Assembly (NCBI GenBank): GCA_019114005.1
Contig: DXGH01000033.1
Location: 1-55,968, forward strand
Direction of reading: 5' to 3'
DNA length: 55,968 nt
Source: Candidatus Acetatifactor stercoripullorum
GTDB taxonomy: Bacteria > Bacillota > Clostridia > Lachnospirales > Lachnospiraceae
Shown here: piece after piece, positions 18,003 to 25,747 of the stretch
How the letters are laid out: each line of letters starts with the position of its first letter
Numbering within the stretch: position 1 is the first letter of the stretch
Notes under the pieces: generated by a model
Told to the model about the DNA's origin: nothing
The model's input: the letters and a program-made list of their open reading frames with translations, nothing else
Databases searched by the model: none
Position numbers and translations under genes: made by a program

Positions 18003-20372
18003 CTATTTCTTGGAAATTTTTCCAAGCTCCGCATTGATGATTTCCATGGCGTTTTTGGGCACCTTTTTTTCAGGACCGCCCATGCCGGTCATCATGGAGG
18101 AGAGCTCTTTCAGGGTTTGGTCCCCCATCATGCCAAGCATGGATTTTTTCAGCTTCATGCCGGTCATGGCGTACATGGAACCGGCCAGGATTTGAAAGGC
18201 ATCTTCATTTTGGAGGATGTCTTTTATCTTGTCGTAAATGCTGAAATGCTCCTGGGAAAATTCAGCGGGGGCGTCGCTTGCCACGGTTTCCACCTGTTCG
18301 AACCAATTCACCGCCCCGTCCAGATCGTCCTCCTCCTGGGGGAGGGTATAGATATCTGGTTTCTTATCTGTTTTTTCCAGGGTCATGCTGTCGTTTACTG
18401 TTTTGCCATCCAAGGAAGCCGAAGCAGTTAAAAAAGTGAAGCCCTGGGAGAGGGGGACGTTTTCAAACAGAAAAATTTTGTCTCCGTACTGGGTGGAAAA
18501 GGGTTTGCCATTTACATACAAGGTCACCTGAGGGCAGTTGGAATATACCTTTATGGCAGCGGTATCAAAAGCCCGCTTTGCATAGCGCCTGCCGCACAGA
18601 TATACAAAGGGCTCTTTGCTCCAATAGGCCTTGTAGACGTAAAAGGCTTCCTTTTTGATTTTCCGGTCAATGGTCACAAGGCCCTTATTGTTTCTCCCGG
18701 CGGTGCCGCCCTCGTTTCGCGCAGCGCAGCCAAAATCAAACATATTCCAAACGTGAGTGGACCAAAGATAGGGACGCTCCATGAGAATCTTTGCCATGTG
18801 CTCATGGTACAGGGCCTGATAGGCCTCAGAGTAGTCCCGGCATTTGGGCTCGTCCGGCTGATAGGTGATAATGCCTTCTGCACCATACTCGGAGAGGCCC
18901 AGACAGATGTAGGGGTGTATCCGGTGAAAGTGATCCAGCCAGGCTTCATTGTTGTCATAGGTGCCGCCGTACCACCCAAAATAGTGGTTATAGCTCTCCA
19001 GGTCCGTGATGCCGTGGAGGGGGCTGTCCAGAGGGAGCATGCTTACATGGGCCATGGTGGTAAGACGGCTGGGATCGATGCTTTTTACCAGTCTGTTCAG
19101 ATCCCTGTGGTTTTCCACAAGTCCAGGCTTTTCTCCGGCGATGGTGATCTCATTGGAAAGGCCCCAGAAGCAGATGCTGGGATGATTGTAATTCTGGTAG
19201 ATCAGCTCCTTCATCTGCAGGCGGCAGTTTTCGTGGGCCGAAGGGTCGTCGCTCTGGGCACTGATGTAGGGAATTTCCGCCCAGACGATAAAACCGTATT
19301 CATCGCAGGCGTCATAGAAATCCTGGCTGTGCTGGTAGTGGGCAAGACGCACGGTGTTGGCACCGATCTCTTTGATCAGCGCGGCGTCCTCGTAATGCTC
19401 TTTCCTTGTGAGGGCCCATCCCTGGTAGAGACGGTCCTGATGTCTGGCCACGCCTCGCAGCATCATGGGCTTTCCGTTTAAGAAAAAGCCCTTCTCCGGG
19501 TCCACATAGAAGGAGCGGATGCCAAAGGCAGTTTCCACTTGATCCACAGTTTCATTGCGGTATATCAAAGAAGCAATGCAGCGGTAGAGATAGGGATCCT
19601 CCACGCCCTGCCACAGATGGGCATCTGGAAGCAGCACGTCCGCCTTGGGGGCAAGGGAGGGGCGAAAAATCTCCGATACGGCGTTTCCTTCTCTGTCCAG
19701 AATCAGATAGCGGACTGTGTAGTCCTCGCTGGGATCCGTCACCCAGCTGTTTAAATGAAGCATTGCGCTGCCCTGGGGAATCCCAGTGCCCTTCTGGCCG
19801 TCGGGGGTATTCTGCAGGCCTGCTCTGCCCGGCGCCTTTACCGAGGCTTCCAAAGGGGCCTCGAAGGAGGTTTCACAGGTGACGGCAAGTCCGGATGCAC
19901 CGTAGAAGGAGGTTTCAAAATGCACCGGAGGAAGAAACAGAAGCCGTACACCCCGGTAGAGCCCTCCGTAAAAGGTGAAGTCCGCCATCTGGGGGTAGAT
20001 GTGGCTGTGATTTTCGTTGTCCGCCAAAATCAAAAGCTCATTTGCGCCATGAGGGTTAAGATAGTCCGTAATATCTACTACAAAGGAGGAAAATCCTCCC
20101 TCGTGGCATGCGGCTTCCCTGCCGTTTACAAATACCCTGCCGCACAAAGAAAGGGCCAGGATTTCCAGGCAGAGCCGATAGCCCTCTGGAAGCCTTGGGG
20201 TTTCCAGGGTTTTGGCATACCAGCATTTTCCTCTGTAGTATTCACCTCTGCCGTCCATGCCGTCCACATTGTTCCAGGTGTGGGGCAGCGTTACTGACTC
20301 AAAACAGGCACCTTTTGGGTCGGCGTCCTTGGTAAAGCTCCAGTTGTCGTTGAAAGGAATAATTTTTCGCAT
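18003..20372 (-). CDS. Glycoside hydrolase family 2 protein (beta-galactosidase/glucuronidase type)
   Basis: A 789-residue GH2 enzyme without signal peptide, so probably cytoplasmic. It has the N-terminal sugar-binding jelly roll (LPHTWNNVDGMDGRGEYYRG, FVNGREAACHEGGFSSFVVDIT), the immunoglobulin-like middle, and the TIM barrel with FFLNGKPMMLRGVARHQD, acid/base glutamate in FWGLSNEITI (near 407) and nucleophile glutamate in LGLSEYGAEG (near 494). The HVWNMFDFG motif follows. After about residue 690 comes an unusual C-terminal extension of roughly 100 residues, rich in M and K (IYDKIKDILQNEDAF, MYAMTGMKLKKSMLGMMGD). Substrate cannot be read off; beta-galactoside or beta-glucuronide are the main options. 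It stands alone. Confidence 0.88.
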   Translation of the reverse strand: MRKIIPFNDNWSFTKDADPKGACFESVTLPHTWNNVDGMDGRGEYYRGKCWYAKTLETPRLPEGYRLCLEILALSLCGRVFVNGREAACHEGGFSSFVVDITDYLNPHGANELLILADNENHSHIYPQMADFTFYGGLYRGVRLLFLPPVHFETSFYGASGLAVTCETSFEAPLEASVKAPGRAGLQNTPDGQKGTGIPQGSAMLHLNSWVTDPSEDYTVRYLILDREGNAVSEIFRPSLAPKADVLLPDAHLWQGVEDPYLYRCIASLIYRNETVDQVETAFGIRSFYVDPEKGFFLNGKPMMLRGVARHQDRLYQGWALTRKEHYEDAALIKEIGANTVRLAHYQHSQDFYDACDEYGFIVWAEIPYISAQSDDPSAHENCRLQMKELIYQNYNHPSICFWGLSNEITIAGEKPGLVENHRDLNRLVKSIDPSRLTTMAHVSMLPLDSPLHGITDLESYNHYFGWYGGTYDNNEAWLDHFHRIHPYICLGLSEYGAEGIITYQPDEPKCRDYSEAYQALYHEHMAKILMERPYLWSTHVWNMFDFGCAARNEGGTAGRNNKGLVTIDRKIKKEAFYVYKAYWSKEPFVYLCGRRYAKRAFDTAAIKVYSNCPQVTLYVNGKPFSTQYGDKIFLFENVPLSQGFTFLTASASLDGKTVNDSMTLEKTDKKPDIYTLPQEEDDLDGAVNWFEQVETVASDAPAEFSQEHFSIYDKIKDILQNEDAFQILAGSMYAMTGMKLKKSMLGMMGDQTLKELSSMMTGMGGPEKKVPKNAMEIINAELGKISKK

Positions 20373-20465
20373 AGCGCCTCCTTGGTTAATTGATTCCAGA
20401 AATGTTTTTCTATCTTAGTTTTCTTATATTTTAACCTTTTTTGTGGAAAAATACACCTTTACTAT

Positions 20466-20493
20466 TTGCCATTGGTGAAAAAAATGGTATGAT
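20466..20493 (+). promoter_or_regulatory. Promoter of trpS
   Basis: TTGCCA, 16 bp, TATGAT, about 48 bp before the trpS ATG. The short leader lacks the T-box core sequence, so tRNA-responsive control is not supported. Confidence 0.6.
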
Positions 20494-20541
20494 TAGGGTT
20501 ACGAAAGCATTGCGCCTGGTGCGCAGGAATGGAGTTTAAGT

Positions 20542-21627
20542 ATGGACAAGATTATTTTGACAGGGGACAGACCCACGGGAAGACTGCATGTGGGCCATTA
20601 TGTGGGCTCTCTGCGCAGACGTGTGGAGCTGCAGAATTCAGGGGAGTATAAGAAGGTGTTTATTATGATCGCGGACGCTCAGGCGCTGACCGACAATATA
20701 GAAAATCCTGAGAAGGTCCGCCAGAATATCATAGAGGTTGCGCTGGACTATTTGTCCTGCGGGTTAGACCCGCAGAAAACCACTTTGCTGATCCAGTCTC
20801 AGATTTCTGAGCTCTGTGAGCTGACCTTTTACTACATGGACCTGGTGACAGTGGCCAGGCTGCAGCGCAATCCAACCGTAAAAAGTGAGATTCAAATGCG
20901 CAATTTTGAGGCCAGTATTCCGGTGGGCTTTTTCACCTATCCCATCAGTCAGGCTGCGGACATCACAGCCTTTAAGGCCACCACGGTGCCCGTGGGCGGA
21001 GACCAGCTTCCCATGATTGAGCAGACCAGGGAGATCGTCCACAAATTCAATACGGTGTATGCGCCGGTGCTGGTGGAGCCTTCGGCTCTGCTTCCTGAAA
21101 ATGAAGCCTGCCAGCGCCTGCCCGGCATTGACGGGAAGGCCAAAATGAGCAAGTCTTTGGGCAACTGTATTTATCTGGCGGACAGCGCCGATGAGGTCCG
21201 CACGAAAATTATGAGTATGTATACGGATCCTCTGCATCTGCAGGTAAGCGATCCGGGGCATCTGGAGGGAAATACGGTATTCACATATTTGGACGCCTTC
21301 TGCAGAAAGGAGCATTTTGAGCGTTATCTGCCGGAATATACCGATCTGGATGAGCTGAAGGCTCATTATAAACGGGGCGGCCTGGGAGACGTGAAGGTGA
21401 AAAAATTCCTGAACAATGTAATGCAGGAGACCTTAGAGCCTATCAGGGAGAAAAGAAAAGAGCTGGAAAAGGATATTCCGGCGGTATATGAGATTTTGAA
21501 AAAGGGAAGCGACGCTGCCAGGGAGACGGCGGCCCAGACCCTTTCTGAGGTAAAGAGCGCAATGCGCATCAATTACTTTGAGGATGCGGAGCTGATCCGC
21601 GCCCAGAGTGAAAAATATGAGGCATAA
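20542..21627 (+). CDS. trpS: Tryptophanyl-tRNA synthetase
   Basis: A 361-residue class I aminoacyl-tRNA synthetase that charges tRNA-Trp. The HIGH-type motif is in [12 protein letters not shown] (residues 11-22), the adenylate-site region in [10 protein letters not shown], the GGDQ motif in [17 protein letters not shown] and KMSKS in [10 protein letters not shown] (near 200). The length matches the bacterial family. It is transcribed from its own promoter; the following SH3 gene begins about 60 bp downstream and may be co-transcribed. Confidence 0.95.
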   Translation: MDKIILTGDRPTGRLHVGHYVGSLRRRVELQNSGEYKKVFIMIADAQALTDNIENPEKVRQNIIEVALDYLSCGLDPQKTTLLIQSQISELCELTFYYMDLVTVARLQRNPTVKSEIQMRNFEASIPVGFFTYPISQAADITAFKATTVPVGGDQLPMIEQTREIVHKFNTVYAPVLVEPSALLPENEACQRLPGIDGKAKMSKSLGNCIYLADSADEVRTKIMSMYTDPLHLQVSDPGHLEGNTVFTYLDAFCRKEHFERYLPEYTDLDELKAHYKRGGLGDVKVKKFLNNVMQETLEPIREKRKELEKDIPAVYEILKKGSDAARETAAQTLSEVKSAMRINYFEDAELIRAQSEKYEA

Positions 21628-21688
21628 GGCCATAGGAACAGCCAGGCAAAAAGCAGTGAAAAGACTGTGAAATTGGAGGTTATTTCAG

Positions 21689-22771
21689 ATGAAGGGTGAA
21701 AGAGACAAGGAACAGAGGGAGCAGAGAGCTTCGGAACCTGATGAGGAATGGGAGTCTGATACGCAGTGGGAGCCCGATGCGCAGTGGGAGCTGGATGAGG
21801 AAAGGGAAGAGGAAGAGGAGCTTGGCCTGGAGGAAAATATACACCTGAATTCCAAAAAGATATTTATTTTTGTGGGATTGCTTGCGCTGGCCATATTAAT
21901 CTGTATTCCTTTGTGGATTCTTACCAGCAGAACTCTATCGGGAGGAGCCTCCGGAGAGCATTCCTCGGAAGCGGTAACTTCTGCAGAAGAATCCCTTGTC
22001 CAGGAAACAGAGGGTGAGACACAGGAGCCTGCGCCGGAGACGCAGCCAGAGACAACTCCTGAGGAGACGGCTGAGGCCTCCGAAGAAGGTGGAACCATGG
22101 AAAGCCAGGCATCCGCCCAGGAGCCGTCAGGCACGCAGGAATCTGTCCCGGAGGCATCCGGCACACAGGAGTCCTCGCAGCCCCAGGAGTCCCAGTCTGC
22201 TCAGGGCACTCAGGGTTCTGAGAGCTTGGAAGGCGGAAGTGCCATGAGCTTTACCCAGGTGTCTGAAAGCGTGACGGCCAAGGACGTGACCAATCTGCGC
22301 ACGGCGCCGGATACCGGGGACGATGGAAATATCGCAGGACAGTTGAGAAACGGTGAGACGGCGGAAAGGACGGGAGTCAATGAGAGCACCGGCTGGTCCC
22401 GTCTTGTATACAATGGACAGACGGTTTATGCGGTGACAAGCTTTCTGACCACGGACCTGGACTATAAAACACCGGTGGCACCCTCTGATCCCAACCGTAT
22501 CACCACCCAGGACGGCAGAGTGATTATTTTTACGGACTGTGACGATTATATTACGCCTAAGGAATATGTGAATCTGCGGATAGAGCCCAGCACTTCCCAG
22601 GGGGACAGTACAGTAAGCTGCCAGGTAAGCAACGGGGAAGTAGTCCACCGCACAGGCTACAGCCAGGATTCCGGGTGGTCCAGGGTGGAGTATAATGGCG
22701 AAGTCCTCTATGTGGTGAGCAGCTATGTGACGGCAGCTCAGGCACCCTCCCAGAGCGAGGCCTCGGAATAG
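21689..22771 (+). CDS. Membrane-anchored protein with two bacterial SH3 domains
   Basis: A 360-residue surface protein. A very acidic cytoplasmic N-terminus (EREEEEELGLEENI) precedes one membrane segment (IFIFVGLLALAILICIPLWIL), a low-complexity linker of about 110 residues made of E, S, Q, T, P and G, and two SH3b domains (about 190-250 with VTNLRTAPDTGDDGNIAGQL, and about 285-350 with YVNLRIEPSTSQGDSTVSCQV). SH3b domains usually bind peptidoglycan. No catalytic domain is present, so it may be a wall-binding or tethering protein. Clear GGAGG ribosome binding site. Confidence 0.8.
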   Translation: MKGERDKEQREQRASEPDEEWESDTQWEPDAQWELDEEREEEEELGLEENIHLNSKKIFIFVGLLALAILICIPLWILTSRTLSGGASGEHSSEAVTSAEESLVQETEGETQEPAPETQPETTPEETAEASEEGGTMESQASAQEPSGTQESVPEASGTQESSQPQESQSAQGTQGSESLEGGSAMSFTQVSESVTAKDVTNLRTAPDTGDDGNIAGQLRNGETAERTGVNESTGWSRLVYNGQTVYAVTSFLTTDLDYKTPVAPSDPNRITTQDGRVIIFTDCDDYITPKEYVNLRIEPSTSQGDSTVSCQVSNGEVVHRTGYSQDSGWSRVEYNGEVLYVVSSYVTAAQAPSQSEASE

Positions 22772-22789
22772 AAAAGGGAATAGAAGATC

Positions 22790-22819
22790 GAATAAACCGC
22801 TTCCACCAGGGGCATGATA
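22790..22819 (+). promoter_or_regulatory. Candidate forespore (SigG-type) promoter of spoVAD
   Basis: GAATA, 18 bp, CATGATA. The -35 fits G-H-A-T-R, the spacing is that of sigma G promoters, and the -10 fits CATXHTA in 6 of 7 places. It lies 65 bp before the spoVAD ATG, in the gap behind the SH3 gene. Confidence 0.55.
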
Positions 22820-22883
22820 ATAAAAACTTTAAACCGCAGGCGAAGGCGAGACGGCCAAAGCGGACAGGAAGGAGTTATCGTGC

Positions 22884-23903
22884 ATGGATCAGAAGATGGG
22901 AAGAGCAAGCATACAGCTTGATGCGCCGGTTTATATTTGGGACAGCGCCAGCATCGTGGGCAAAAAGGAAGGGGAAGGCCCCCTTGGACTTTTGTTTGAC
23001 ATGGTGGGAGAGGATGATTTGTTTGGCTGCAAGACCTGGGAGGAAGCGGAAAGCAGCCTGCAGAAGGATGCAGTATATATGGCTATGGGAAAGGCCGGGG
23101 TAAAACCAGAGGATATTTCCTTTATTTTTGCAGGTGACCTGCTTGGTCAATCCATAGCAACCTCCTTTGGCATCTCCAGCTATCAGATACCGCTCTTTGG
23201 AGTTTACGGGGCCTGCTCCACCTGTGGAGAGTCGCTGGCCCTGGGAGCTATGAGCATAGCGGGCGGCTTTGCGGATAAGGTAATCTGCGTCACCTCCAGC
23301 CATTTTGCCAGCGCGGAAAAGGAATTCCGCTATCCCTTGGAATATGGAAACCAGAGACCGCTCTCGGCCTCCTGGACCGTGACGGGAAGCGGCGCCTTTG
23401 TCCTTGGGCGGGAGAGAGGCAAAAAAACCAGAGCGGTCATTACGGGGATTACCGTTGGGAAAATTGTGGACTACGGACTTAAGGATTCCATGAATATGGG
23501 AGCGTGTATGGCTCCGGCTGCGGCTTCCACACTGGAACAGCATTTTATAGACTATAATAGTCAACCGGAAGATTACGATAAAATCATTACGGGAGACTTG
23601 GGAAGCGTGGGACAGACGGTGCTGATCGATCTGATGCGGGATAAGGGATACGATATCTCTCAGGTGCACATGGATTGTGGCATTGAAATTTTTGATCCCG
23701 CTTCCCAGGATACCCATGCGGGAGGAAGCGGCTGCGGCTGCAGCGCAGTGACTCTCTCCGCTTTTATCTTAAAGCAGCTGGAGGAAAATAATTGGAAAAA
23801 GGTGCTGTTTATGCCCACAGGGGCGCTGCTGAGCAAGACAAGCTTTAACGAGGGCAAAAGTGTGCCTGGAATTGCCCATGCACTGGTGCTGGAGCAGGCT
23901 TAG
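22884..23903 (+). CDS. spoVAD: Stage V sporulation protein AD
   Basis: A 339-residue thiolase-fold protein. In Bacillus it binds dipicolinic acid on the forespore inner membrane as part of the SpoVA channel. Visible family marks: QLDAPVYIWDSASIVGKKEG, FAGDLLGQSIATSFGISSYQIP, YGACSTCGESLALGAMSIAGG and DTHAGGSGCGCSA. Length agrees with the family. It is separated from spoVAC by six unrelated genes and has its own forespore-type promoter. Confidence 0.95.
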   Translation: MDQKMGRASIQLDAPVYIWDSASIVGKKEGEGPLGLLFDMVGEDDLFGCKTWEEAESSLQKDAVYMAMGKAGVKPEDISFIFAGDLLGQSIATSFGISSYQIPLFGVYGACSTCGESLALGAMSIAGGFADKVICVTSSHFASAEKEFRYPLEYGNQRPLSASWTVTGSGAFVLGRERGKKTRAVITGITVGKIVDYGLKDSMNMGACMAPAAASTLEQHFIDYNSQPEDYDKIITGDLGSVGQTVLIDLMRDKGYDISQVHMDCGIEIFDPASQDTHAGGSGCGCSAVTLSAFILKQLEENNWKKVLFMPTGALLSKTSFNEGKSVPGIAHALVLEQA

Positions 23904-24010
23904 GACGGCTGCCGTCATGCGGTATGGGAGAACTTCAGGCCTTTGAATTACAGCTTGCAAACTATGGGGTTTCTTGATAAAATGAACTACAGGACAGGGA
24001 GGAGAACACC

Positions 24011-24256
24011 ATGCGCAGAATGGAATTTAAGATGGAGCGCTCAGGTCTTTTAAAGGTGGGAGATAAGATCACAGTGACCGAAGGTGTGCTTCCCAGCAAT
24101 TATTATTATACCATTGATCCGTCGCTTGCCATGTCGGCGAATATTCCTTTCCGAAACCGGTTAAAGACCAGGGAGGGAGTTGTGGCGGATATTGTGCAGA
24201 ATGCCCGGGGCTTTTATGTGACGGCAGAGTTTGACGAGCCGGAGGAAGAGGCCTGA
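24011..24256 (+). CDS. Small protein of unknown function (81 aa)
   Basis: An 81-residue soluble protein (MRRMEFKMERSGLLKVGDKI...) with an excellent GGGAGGAG ribosome binding site. It contains a beta-rich core (LKVGDKITVTEGVL, VVADIVQNARGFYVTAEFDE) and an acidic end. The alternation of GDK-ITV and GVVADIV resembles small beta-barrel folds, but I do not recognise the family and give no function. It lies between spoVAD and ridA, about 58 bp before the latter, in the same direction, so all three may share a transcript. Confidence 0.7.
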   Translation: MRRMEFKMERSGLLKVGDKITVTEGVLPSNYYYTIDPSLAMSANIPFRNRLKTREGVVADIVQNARGFYVTAEFDEPEEEA

Positions 24257-24313
24257 AGCGAAGAAGAGGCATAGGCGGAAAGGATAGACAATAAGAAGGA
24301 AAGAGGTAAAAGT

Positions 24314-24691
24314 ATGCTGCAGAAAATTTCAACAGATAAGGCTCCGGCTGCCATAGGCCCCTACTCTCAGGGCATCATAGCGGGAAATATGTTATATGCG
24401 TCGGGGCAGATTCCTATTAATCCTGCCACAGGAGAGATAGAGGGAGAGGACATTAAGGAACAGGCACGGCTGGTAATGAAAAATATTGGAGCGCTTCTTT
24501 CGGCTGCCGGGACGGATTATACGCAGGTTGTAAAGACTACCTGCTTTCTGGCAGATATGAATGACTTTGCCGCATTTAATGAGGTATATGCAGAATACTT
24601 TACCGAAAATCCTGCAAGAAGCTGTGTGGCGGTAAAGACGCTGCCTAAAAACGTACTTTGTGAAGTGGAAGTAATCGCTGCCATTTCTTAA
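24314..24691 (+). CDS. ridA: RidA family reactive-intermediate deaminase
   Basis: A 125-residue member of the YjgF/YER057c/UK114 family, which hydrolyses 2-aminoacrylate and other enamine/imine intermediates of amino-acid metabolism. The signatures are complete: APAAIGPYSQGIIAGNMLYASGQIP, the central FLADMNDFAAFNEVYAEYF, and ARSCVAVKTLPKNVLCEVEVIA, with the catalytic arginine in PARSCV and the C-terminal EVEVIA. Acts as a cytoplasmic trimer in known members. A terminator follows directly. Confidence 0.93.
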   Translation: MLQKISTDKAPAAIGPYSQGIIAGNMLYASGQIPINPATGEIEGEDIKEQARLVMKNIGALLSAAGTDYTQVVKTTCFLADMNDFAAFNEVYAEYFTENPARSCVAVKTLPKNVLCEVEVIAAIS

Positions 24692-24695
24692 ACAG

Positions 24696-24722
24696 AATCG
24701 CCGCCGTCTGGCGGCGATTTTC
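24696..24722 (+). terminator. Intrinsic terminator after ridA
   Basis: A 10-bp perfect GC-rich stem (AATCGCCGCC / GGCGGCGATT) with a GTCT loop, ending in a short T run. It closes the spoVAD-small gene-ridA unit, and the aroK start follows 22 bp later. Confidence 0.8.
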
Positions 24723-24743
24723 ATACCGGAAAGGGCAATACAA

Positions 24744-25277
24744 ATGAGCGGAGTGAATGAAAAAAGTAATGTGGTGTTGATCGGCATGCCAGGAGCGGGC
24801 AAGAGCACTGTAGGCGTAGTGCTGGCAAAGCGCATGGGATACAGATTCGTAGATTCGGATCTGGTGATACAGGAAAAATACGGAAAGCTGCTTCATGAGC
24901 TGATTGAGAAGCATGGGGTAGAGGGATTTTGGAAAATAGAAAACGATGTAAATGCCTCTTTGTCTGTGACAAACAGCGTAATTGCCACAGGGGGGAGCGT
25001 GGTATACGAAAAGGAGGCCATGACACAGCTTTCCAAAAGAGGCTTGGTGGTTTATTTAAAGCTTCCCTATGAGGAGGTAGAGGAGCGGCTGGGCGACTTA
25101 AACGCCCGCGGGGTGACCCTGCTTCCCGGACAGACCCTTCGGGACTTGTATGAGGAAAGGACGCCTCTCTATGAAAAATACGCGGAGATGACCATTGAAT
25201 GCAGCGGAAAATCCCTTCGGGATATCGTCTGGGAGATATCGGACAAATGCGCGGGCATTTTTTCTTTTTCCGAATAA
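24744..25277 (+). CDS. aroK: Shikimate kinase
   Basis: A 177-residue P-loop kinase that phosphorylates shikimate at the 3-hydroxyl in the chorismate pathway. The Walker A motif is in LIGMPGAGKSTVG, the shikimate-binding D-x-D in FVDSDLVIQ, and the conserved ATGGSVVY and the lid arginines in ERTPLYEKYAEMTI follow. Length is normal. It is the only aromatic-biosynthesis gene in the window, lying directly before spoVAE. Confidence 0.9.
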   Translation: MSGVNEKSNVVLIGMPGAGKSTVGVVLAKRMGYRFVDSDLVIQEKYGKLLHELIEKHGVEGFWKIENDVNASLSVTNSVIATGGSVVYEKEAMTQLSKRGLVVYLKLPYEEVEERLGDLNARGVTLLPGQTLRDLYEERTPLYEKYAEMTIECSGKSLRDIVWEISDKCAGIFSFSE

Positions 25278-25300
25278 AAAGCAGAAAGCGGCAGAAACTA
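25272..25300 (+). promoter_or_regulatory. Possible forespore promoter of spoVAE
   Basis: GAATA, 17 bp, GAAACTA overlapping the aroK stop. The -35 fits the sigma G consensus, but the -10 fits CATXHTA in only 5 of 7 places. Read as a sigma F -10, GCAGAAACTA fits in 9 of 10 places but with a short spacer. Weaker than the sites before spoVAC and spoVAD. Confidence 0.3.
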
Positions 25301-25354
25301 ATACCAAATAGCAGGCATGTTTTGAGCCTGATAGAGTAAAAAGGAGTATGCGCA

Positions 25355-25711
25355 ATGGATTATATCAATGCTTTTTGGGTAGGAGGCCTGATCTGTGCGC
25401 TGGTACAGATTCTGATGGAAAAGACCAAAATGATGCCCGGCAGAATCATGGTGCTTTTGGTGGTAACGGGAGCTGTTTTAAGCGCCCTCGGCTGGTATGA
25501 ACCTTTTTTGGAATTTGCCGGAGCAGGAGCCAGCGTGCCCCTTTTGGGATTCGGGAACGTTTTGATGAAAGGGGTAAGGGAGGCTGTGGAAGAGCAGGGA
25601 TTTCTGGGGCTTTTTGCAGGCGGATTGAAGGCCGGAGCGGTGGGCACCTCTGCGGCTTTGATTTTTGGCTATCTGGCCAGTCTCATTTTTAAACCTAAGA
25701 TGAAGAAATAG
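25355..25711 (+). CDS. spoVAE: Stage V sporulation protein AE (AEb type)
   Basis: A 118-residue membrane protein of the SpoVA complex, with several membrane segments and the family motifs FWVGGLICALVQILMEKTKM, FAGAGASVPLLGFGNVLMKG and GLFAGGLKAGAVGTSAALIFG. It corresponds to Bacillus SpoVAEb; no SpoVAEa-like partner is found nearby. Together with the other spoVA genes in the window it completes the core AA-AB-AC-AD-AE set. A ribosome binding site AAAGGAG precedes it. Confidence 0.92.
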   Translation: MDYINAFWVGGLICALVQILMEKTKMMPGRIMVLLVVTGAVLSALGWYEPFLEFAGAGASVPLLGFGNVLMKGVREAVEEQGFLGLFAGGLKAGAVGTSAALIFGYLASLIFKPKMKK

Positions 25712-25747
25712 AGAATAGAAAGAATACAGAGGATGAAGGTAGTGTCT

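Noticed and set aside
18753..19481. 242-codon plus-strand frame opposite the GH2 gene
   Set aside because: Lies over the catalytic barrel of the glycosidase; no ribosome binding site or motif.
20373..20541. T-box riboswitch before trpS
   Set aside because: The leader after the promoter is only about 45 bases and the T-box core is absent.
22875..23717. 280-codon minus-strand frame opposite spoVAD
   Set aside because: No family marks; spoVAD on the plus strand is unambiguous.
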